A stretch of DNA of 42,640 bases from a virus. The DNA lies in IMG/VR virus record IMGVR_UViG_3300023297_000022, positions 1-42,640 of that record. One strand, written 5' to 3'. Made by a program: the position numbers and the translations under genes. Below, piece by piece: positions 38,467 through 42,640 of this stretch. Each line of letters starts with the position of its first letter. The stretch's first letter is position 1. The notes beneath the pieces were generated by a model. The model searched no databases, was not told where the DNA came from, and worked only from the letters and a program-made list of their open reading frames with translations.

Positions 38467-38681
38467 TATTTCTTCTCCTTTGGTGATTTTCTTATTATAT
38501 CAGTCAATCCCATTAACCAGTTTAACCTGATATTTCCCTTGTCAAGCTTTGATACGGTTACTACTTTACGGCATTTACATTTTTGGCATTCGTAATATAC
38601 CTGGTATCCGATTGAATACTTGATTTCCCACTTGCACCAGATTAAACATTGTTTATCTTCTGGCTGTACTGTTACTATCAT
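38466..38681 (-). CDS. Small zinc-binding protein, 71 aa
   Basis: Cys residues in 'CLIWCKWE' and 'CQKCKCRK' suggest a zinc ribbon. Good AGGAGG-type site upstream. No family assigned. Confidence 0.45.
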   Translation of the reverse strand: MIVTVQPEDKQCLIWCKWEIKYSIGYQVYYECQKCKCRKVVTVSKLDKGNIRLNWLMGLTDIIRKSPKEKK

Positions 38682-38719
38682 TTTACCTCCTTAAATCGAT
38701 TATTATTTTATTAGTGCCA

Positions 38720-39019
38720 CTATTTAACAAATTTACCGTTATTTCTCTTTTGTTTGACACTAACAACACAATCTATTTTAACATCATCCCCGTCAACAAG
38801 CGGCTCTAAATCTGTAGAATCGACTATTTCATACCCAACGGGTGTTTTCCCATACCTATAGGGAAACAATGGACAATTTGGACTTAAACAACCGTCTATT
38901 TCTGAATATGACCAACCCATGCACTCGATACACATTTTTCTTATAGCTCGAAGCGAGGTCAATTTTACATCTATTAAATCACCATTACCGTTTTTTCTTA
39001 TTTTATGTTTAATGGCCAC
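38720..39019 (-). CDS. Cys-rich phage protein, 99 aa
   Basis: 'SLRAIRKMCIECMGWSYSEIDGCLSPNCPLFPYRYGK' is a recognisable zinc-binding phage module (CxxC...C.xxxCPLxPxRxG) of unknown function, often near HNH or recombination genes. Preceded by the copy-a intergenic hairpin and AAGGAG. Confidence 0.65.
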   Translation of the reverse strand: MAIKHKIRKNGNGDLIDVKLTSLRAIRKMCIECMGWSYSEIDGCLSPNCPLFPYRYGKTPVGYEIVDSTDLEPLVDGDDVKIDCVVSVKQKRNNGKFVK

Positions 39020-39041
39020 ATTTTCTCCTTGAATTTTGGGT

Positions 39042-39071
39042 GTGGGGCCAGACTCTTACAACTGACCCCAC
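39042..39071 (-). promoter_or_regulatory. Intergenic GTGGGG hairpin, copy a
   Basis: 10-bp stem (GTGGGGTCAG/CTGGCCCCAC on the minus strand) with a 10-nt loop. The one non-Watson-Crick pair is G-U on the minus strand and A-C on the plus strand, pointing to the minus transcript. Confidence 0.6.
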
Positions 39072-39112
39072 GTTAAAGAATAATTTTCTACCAATCCCAT
39101 TCTATGTTAAGG

Positions 39113-39520
39113 TTATACTTTGTAGGTTATTGTGTTTCTGGTATCTGATACGCAAATATTTGTTGCATTTTCAGGTATATCAATAACAACAGTCTCTTTC
39201 TCTGGGATAATTGTCCATTCTTTCTCAAAAAACCAGCATATAAATGGCGAAGTATTACTGTCCATTAAACAATCACGAGCTCCATTATCTTTTGTAAACT
39301 CACACCCATCTCCCTTTCTATATTTTACTTTATCACCATCCTCTGCCTTCTCCCACGCCTCAAAGAATGTCATTTTTCCTGGGAATAAACAATATACGAA
39401 ATGATCCGGCATCCCATTATCACAATAATATTCACATTCGGAACATTTGCAGGTCTTTTCTAGTTTAGGACATTGTTCATTAGTGATAATCCCACACTCA
39501 TCCATTTTAATCTTTCTCAT
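39113..39520 (-). CDS. Hypothetical Cys-rich protein, 135 aa
   Basis: N-terminal 'CPKLEKTCKCSECEYYC' cluster, similar to the Cys cluster at the ends of the two preceding proteins; then 'TFFEAWEKAEDGDKVKYRKG', which is a common phage 'FxxAxxxxxxGxxV' domain, and a beta-rich tail. Function unknown. Confidence 0.55.
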   Translation of the reverse strand: MRKIKMDECGIITNEQCPKLEKTCKCSECEYYCDNGMPDHFVYCLFPGKMTFFEAWEKAEDGDKVKYRKGDGCEFTKDNGARDCLMDSNTSPFICWFFEKEWTIIPEKETVVIDIPENATNICVSDTRNTITYKV

Positions 39521-39639
39521 AATTCCTCCTTGTTAAGTTTTTCTATTCTACATTCACAATCTTCAATTATCGGACATCCTTCACATTGATTAAGTTCTAT
39601 AATGTTGCCGGACATCGGGCAGATTAATGTTTCATCCAT
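39517..39639 (-). CDS. 40-aa zinc-motif protein
   Basis: MDETLICPMSGNIIELNQ then CEGC and CEC: the same CP-x(10)-C-xx-C-x(5)-C pattern as the last 30 residues of the Sak4-like ATPase. Start 39639 behind GAGG; overlaps both neighbours. Confidence 0.5.
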   Translation of the reverse strand: MDETLICPMSGNIIELNQCEGCPIIEDCECRIEKLNKEEL

Positions 39640-39649
39640 TTTGTTTTCC

Positions 39650-40849
39650 TCAAATATCAATATCTGTTCCGTGTTCTGGACATCCTTGCATATTGTCACA
39701 ATTTTCGCATTCGCTTTCAGAAACGTATTTATTTACATTGGGACACATATATCTTTTTGGTTCTGGTTTTTCTTCAGGAACTTTTTCGTCCACATTTTCA
39801 ATAAATTCCTGAAATGTCTTTTCGCTATTATACTGAGCTAAAACGTGTTTAAGTCCCCTAAATATCAACTGTAATGTTACAAGGTCTTTACCTTCAATAG
39901 CCTTCCATGATCTTGTTTTAAAGAAATATTCAAAGATTTCACCTCTAAATGTTTTTTCTGCAGCAGATGAACCGGAAAAATATTTCTTTATTTCTTCTGA
40001 TATTTCCTCAAGACAAATTTCCTTTTTCTTTTTATTTCTTATATATTCACCATCCCCGTTTTTGTCAATCATGCCCTCTGATGTGCCATCCTCGTCCACC
40101 CCATAATGACTACCTCCAAGATTAAGGGCTTCAATATGTGGAAGAAAACAATCAAACGTAGGGTTGTCAAACTCTTTTGAATCAATCTTATCAAAACGAT
40201 CCTTAATAACATGGCAGTTTCTAAAATATGTGCCACCCTCTCCTTCTGGGTCTGTAAAGTTTTTTGACATTTCTAGTAGTAATCCCGGTTCATATCCTGT
40301 TTCTGTTTCAGCTGACATTTTAGTCCCAACCTTTACTGACTTGGTTTTCCCTATATTTTGCAAATCGTCATGTTCCTCATATATGCTTCCTTCTCTACCA
40401 CACATAATAATGTGGAGAGGTTTATTCACATATCTGGTTGTATAAGAATTATACCATTCGTCTTTGATCGGTTTCCAGTCCCATAACTGTATAAAAGCTC
40501 TTTTCTTTTTCTTCTGGTATGCCTGTGTGAACTCTCTCCAAACGTGTGTGATAGAATCAATAATAAGAATATCACACTCACTTTCTGCTTCGTCTATTGT
40601 TGCGCAAAGGTCTGATAGCGATCTGGCTTTAGCCTGCAATAACTCAACCCCAGCTTCTTGGAACATCGGCATTAAGTAGTTTGACCCTGTTTCGGTATCA
40701 AAAAAAGCTATAGGCTTGTTGCTTCCTATTAACCCATGTAGCCCGATTGCTATTTTTGATGCTGTGAATGATTTACCGGATCCGGTTGGCCCGTAAATGC
40801 CAGCCTTTAAAAATGCCATTGTGTTCTCTGCTTTTTTAAGAAATTTCAT
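39650..40849 (-). CDS. Sak4-like RecA-fold ATPase (recombination)
   Basis: 399 aa. Walker A 'GPTGSGKS' (20-27), 'FFDTETGS' (49-56) and Walker B 'CDILIIDSIT' (D98) match the RecA-like AAA_24/Sak4 family used by phages for single-strand annealing-type recombination. The C-terminal third is an extra, mostly helical, region ending in a zinc-knuckle-like 'CPNVNKYVSESECENC...C' (residues about 368-392), absent from minimal Sak4. ATGA-coupled to the 53-aa gene. Central enzyme of the leftward operon. Confidence 0.8.
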   Translation of the reverse strand: MKFLKKAENTMAFLKAGIYGPTGSGKSFTASKIAIGLHGLIGSNKPIAFFDTETGSNYLMPMFQEAGVELLQAKARSLSDLCATIDEAESECDILIIDSITHVWREFTQAYQKKKKRAFIQLWDWKPIKDEWYNSYTTRYVNKPLHIIMCGREGSIYEEHDDLQNIGKTKSVKVGTKMSAETETGYEPGLLLEMSKNFTDPEGEGGTYFRNCHVIKDRFDKIDSKEFDNPTFDCFLPHIEALNLGGSHYGVDEDGTSEGMIDKNGDGEYIRNKKKKEICLEEISEEIKKYFSGSSAAEKTFRGEIFEYFFKTRSWKAIEGKDLVTLQLIFRGLKHVLAQYNSEKTFQEFIENVDEKVPEEKPEPKRYMCPNVNKYVSESECENCDNMQGCPEHGTDIDI

Positions 40850-41007
40850 TTCATTTTCTCCAATCTTTCTTTAATTTCTTGAATTGTCTTTTCTGTTTCT
40901 TCATTCATTGCGGCAATCTTACCTTCCATATATGCGTCAAGTTCAGAGTTTATCTTTCCGGCTTCTTTTAGCTCAATAAATTCTTGTTCTACTTGTTGGC
41001 TTGCCAT
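40846..41007 (-). CDS. Coiled-coil protein, 53 aa
   Basis: MASQQVEQEFIELKEAGKINSELDAYMEGK... continuous charged helix with heptad character. AAAGGAG site. Its stop overlaps the ATPase start; probably an accessory subunit or spacer gene. Confidence 0.55.
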   Translation of the reverse strand: MASQQVEQEFIELKEAGKINSELDAYMEGKIAAMNEETEKTIQEIKERLEKMK

Positions 41008-41207
41008 TATTTTCTCCTTTCTTCAAAATCTATTATTGCCATATCTTCAACATCTGATTGTATGGCTTCTTGGTCTACAAATACCCAAAACACATCGTCA
41101 ACTTGTGGTTCACTTGGATATCTTGCATCTTCGCCCTGTCTTATCTCTTTGTCAACGATGTAGGTTATTTCAACCTCAATCTCTATTGTTGCTTTAAATG
41201 ATGGCAT
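41007..41207 (-). CDS. Hypothetical 66-aa protein
   Basis: MPSFKATIEIEVEITYIVD... beta-strands, then an acidic helix. ATG 41207 chosen by TAGGAGT. Overlaps the next gene by one base. Confidence 0.5.
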   Translation of the reverse strand: MPSFKATIEIEVEITYIVDKEIRQGEDARYPSEPQVDDVFWVFVDQEAIQSDVEDMAIIDFEERRK

Positions 41208-41208
41208 A

Positions 41209-41310
41209 TTAACTCCTATTATAAAGATCAACCGCTATTAATATTATTATTATTATAATCTCAAGTGATACTAATAATACTGTTGCCCTTACTCTTATAT
41301 CGGATAACAT
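41209..41310 (-). CDS. 33-aa membrane peptide 2
   Basis: MLSDIRVRATVLLVSLEIIIIIILIAVD... single transmembrane helix. Overlaps the 3' end of the 33-aa peptide 1 by 16 bases in another frame. Confidence 0.45.
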   Translation of the reverse strand: MLSDIRVRATVLLVSLEIIIIIILIAVDLYNRS

Positions 41311-41396
41311 GATAACCCCAATACTAATAAAAGTGATAAGGTTGATATTGAGATTACTGCAAGTCTTAAAAAACTCATGCCTTCTATGTCTTTCAT
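41295..41396 (-). CDS. 33-aa membrane peptide 1
   Basis: MKDIEGMSFLRLAVISIS followed by a hydrophobic helix ending LGLSCYPI. AAGGAG at the correct distance. It follows the hairpin at 41419-41469. Confidence 0.5.
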   Translation of the reverse strand: MKDIEGMSFLRLAVISISTLSLLLVLGLSCYPI

Positions 41397-41418
41397 ATCT
41401 TCTCCTTAATAATTATTA

Positions 41419-41469
41419 TTAACCTTGTGTGTGAACCCACCTATTAGATGAGTTCAGGCCCAGGGTTAA
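41419..41469 (-). promoter_or_regulatory. Intergenic RNA hairpin family I, copy 1
   Basis: On the minus strand TTAACC...GGTTAA outer stem and TGAACTC/GGGTTCA inner stem, directly before an AAGGAG ribosome site. Shares most of its stem sequence with copy 2. Confidence 0.65.
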
Positions 41470-41717
41470 CCATTTATATTTTTGTTACAACTTAAACACA
41501 AATATCCGTCAATGGTTTCTTTTATTCTGGATGGTAAAAAAGAACTTCCACAACTTTCACAATATATTCTTGTAACGTGATATATTTCATCGTTAAACTG
41601 TGACACCCTTATTCTTTCACCATTAAGATCATATTCTTTCCATTCAAAAAATTTAGATATCCCAAATACGCTGCGATTTAAATCTTTTCCGTTTTCTACA
41701 ACATATTGTTTATTCAC
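41466..41717 (-). CDS. Zinc-ribbon protein, 83 aa
   Basis: C-terminal 'YCESCGSSFLPSRIKETIDGYLCLSCNKN' is a CxxC...CxxC ribbon; N-terminal half is beta-rich. AAAGGAG upstream. The stop codon sits in the outer stem of hairpin copy 1. Function unknown. Confidence 0.55.
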   Translation of the reverse strand: MNKQYVVENGKDLNRSVFGISKFFEWKEYDLNGERIRVSQFNDEIYHVTRIYCESCGSSFLPSRIKETIDGYLCLSCNKNING

Positions 41718-41738
41718 ATCTTCTCCTTTAAATTATTA

Positions 41739-41839
41739 TTAACCTTGCGTTTGAACCCATTAAGGCAGAGGGATGTGATCGAAAGTACATAATCCTTTAT
41801 ACTCTGTTTTGACCTTAATGAGTTCAGGCTCAGGGTTAA
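41739..41839 (-). promoter_or_regulatory. Intergenic RNA hairpin family I, copy 2 (long form)
   Basis: Outer TTAACC/GGTTAA; inner 14-bp stem TGAACTCATTAAGG/CCTTAATGGGTTCA (one G-U) and an apical CAGAG/CTCTG helix. Sits between the 66-aa gene stop and the ribosome site of the zinc-ribbon gene. Confidence 0.7.
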
Positions 41840-41846
41840 GATTTAT

Positions 41847-42047
41847 TTATAACTCAACATCATATGGTATGAATTCCATAGAAGCCAATTCTTTACGCTT
41901 ATCATCAAGGGCATCTTTTAACTTTTTAATTTTTTCAGATATTGAGTTGATACTTATTAAGCAATCCCTAACATCGGCCCTAAATTTAGTATTACACTCT
42001 TCTTTTAACTCTTCAATAACTGAATTTATTACTAATTCTTTTTTCAT
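41847..42047 (-). CDS. Coiled-coil protein, 66 aa
   Basis: MKKELVINSVIEELKEECNTKF... helical with heptads ('ISINSISEKIKKLKDALDDKRKELA'). ATGA-coupled to the first early gene. Function unknown. Confidence 0.55.
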   Translation of the reverse strand: MKKELVINSVIEELKEECNTKFRADVRDCLISINSISEKIKKLKDALDDKRKELASMEFIPYDVEL

Positions 42048-42259
42048 TCTGCACCTCTAAAGTTGTTTTCGATTGATGTTGTTATTAATTCACTTAACTC
42101 TCCTGCCTTCTCAATAATATCATTAGAAAAACCTATATTTTCACCTCCATATTCTGAATTAAAATTATTACATGCTATCTCTTTTGTACCCGTCATTACA
42201 GCATATTCACCGCTAATTTTGCCTTTTGTAAGTTGCCACATCTTGCATTTAATTTCCAT
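42044..42259 (-). CDS. First leftward early protein, 71 aa
   Basis: MEIKCKMWQLTKGKISGEYAV... ATG 42259 is 6 bases after AAGGAG; the longer frame runs through the promoter and is impossible. First gene behind a near-consensus promoter, hence probably expressed immediately; no family recognised. Confidence 0.55.
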   Translation of the reverse strand: MEIKCKMWQLTKGKISGEYAVMTGTKEIACNNFNSEYGGENIGFSNDIIEKAGELSELITTSIENNFRGAE

Positions 42260-42298
42260 TTTCATCTCCTTAATTAATAATTTAACGTCTTGTAAAAC

Positions 42299-42327
42299 AG
42301 TATAATGAATTAAAATATATTTGTCAA
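42299..42327 (-). promoter_or_regulatory. Leftward early promoter (TTGACA-17-TATACT)
   Basis: On the minus strand a perfect -35 (42322-42327), 17-bp spacing and a -10 differing by one base (42299-42304). Confidence 0.85.
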
Positions 42328-42336
42328 CAATTATTT

Positions 42337-42348
42337 TAAATATATTTA
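42337..42348. promoter_or_regulatory. Palindromic operator candidate
   Basis: TAAATATATTTA, a perfect 12-bp palindrome centred between the two divergent promoters; likely site for the Cro-like protein. An AAATATCT direct repeat occurs just beside it. Confidence 0.45.
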
Positions 42349-42356
42349 GAAATATC

Positions 42357-42385
42357 TTGTGAAACAAAAATATCTGTGCTATATT
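42357..42385 (+). promoter_or_regulatory. Rightward early promoter (TTGTGA-17-TATATT)
   Basis: -35 TTGTGA at 42357-42362 and -10 TATATT at 42380-42385, 17-bp spacing; weaker than its divergent partner. Confidence 0.65.
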
Positions 42386-42414
42386 GTAATAAACAACAAA
42401 AAAAAGGAGAGCAA

Positions 42415-42606
42415 ATGAAAAATACTGAGTTACAAATTGAGCTACTGAAAAACGGTTATAACCAAAGCACCTTCGCTAAAAAAATGGGGGTACAGAATAG
42501 TTTTGTGAGCGAGGTTGTTAATAAGAAGCGTAATCTTGATGACAGAGAATGTAAGATGTGGGCCAAAGCCCTAAAATGTGAAGTGTCTGATATATTCGGA
42601 GGGTGA
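42415..42606 (+). CDS. Cro-like HTH regulator, 63 aa
   Basis: MKNTELQIELLKNGYNQSTFAKKMGVQNSFVSEVVNKKRNLDD... is a lambda-repressor-type helix-turn-helix (helices 'QSTFAKKMG' and 'NSFVSEVVNKK') without a C-terminal protease or oligomerisation domain. Follows AAAGGAGA and lies beside the divergent promoters, so it probably regulates the early switch. Confidence 0.8.
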   Translation: MKNTELQIELLKNGYNQSTFAKKMGVQNSFVSEVVNKKRNLDDRECKMWAKALKCEVSDIFGG

Positions 42607-42607
42607 C

Positions 42608-42640
42608 ATGAAAACAACTTCAGATCATTTTAAACTCTTC
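42608..42640 (+). CDS. N-terminal fragment of the gene that continues at base 1
   Basis: MKTTSDHFKLF is the family start of the phage protein whose C-terminal part opens the window. It is cut by the window end. Confidence 0.65.
   Translation, partial: MKTTSDHFKLF

Noticed and set aside
1-42640. tRNA genes, diversity-generating retroelement, insertion sequences
   Set aside because: No cloverleaf with a GTTCRA arm, no reverse transcriptase, no transposase or terminal inverted repeats recognised.

Overview
The window reads as an essentially complete, circularly permuted genome of a tailed phage of the P22-like podovirus type, about 42.6 kb and AT-rich. The host is probably Gram-negative: there are Sec, lipoprotein-like and Tat-type export signals, sigma70-type promoters (TTGACA/TATAAT) and a P22-type tail. 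The two window ends look like the 3' and 5' parts of one gene, consistent with a circular or headful-packaged genome cut inside that gene. I see no integrase, excisionase or CI-like repressor, only a small Cro-like regulator, so a lytic life style is likely but not proven.

Layout. (1) At 42.30-42.39 kb two back-to-back promoters drive an early leftward operon (42.26 -> 35.77 kb, minus strand) and an early rightward operon (42.4 kb, then continuing at base 1). (2) 1-8.5 kb, plus strand: a DEDDy exonuclease, DUF3310, DUF4406, a DnaD-like replication protein with a possible helicase loader, a DUF1064 endonuclease, a DNA methyltransferase, an HNH protein, a YopX protein, zinc-ribbon proteins and a tiny Tat-signal protein. 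(3) 8.5-10.9 kb: terminase small and large subunits with three very small genes between them. (4) 10.94-13.10 kb: an insertion between terL and portal, genes that adjoin in P22. It carries five integron attC-like recombination sites and small cassette-like genes, mostly on the minus strand, without an integron integrase. This is a CALIN-like array inside a phage and is the main discovery here. (5) 13.2-30.6 kb: the P22 virion module in canonical order: portal, scaffold, coat, two duplicated small head proteins, gp4-like, gp10-like, a giant needle/fibre protein, a GNAT-like protein at the gp14 position and three ejection proteins at the gp7/gp20/gp16 positions. (6) 30.6-34.8 kb: a P22-type tailspike and three further genes, all four beginning with signal peptides; one is an SGNH esterase. 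(7) 34.8-35.8 kb: lysis cassette with a holin-like protein, an M15 endolysin and a phospholipase-A2-like ORF interrupted by an in-frame UGA exactly at a family cysteine. (8) 35.77-42.26 kb, minus strand: about twenty small early genes around a Sak4-like RecA-fold ATPase, with repeated intergenic RNA hairpins.

How it fits together: the early operons supply DNA metabolism and host takeover. The rightward transcript runs on into packaging. The array is closed on its portal side by a terminator, after which a strong promoter (13186-13213) restarts late transcription for capsid, tail and lysis genes. Late and early operons converge on a bidirectional hairpin terminator near 35.7 kb. All functional names rest on reading motifs and synteny; no database search was run.
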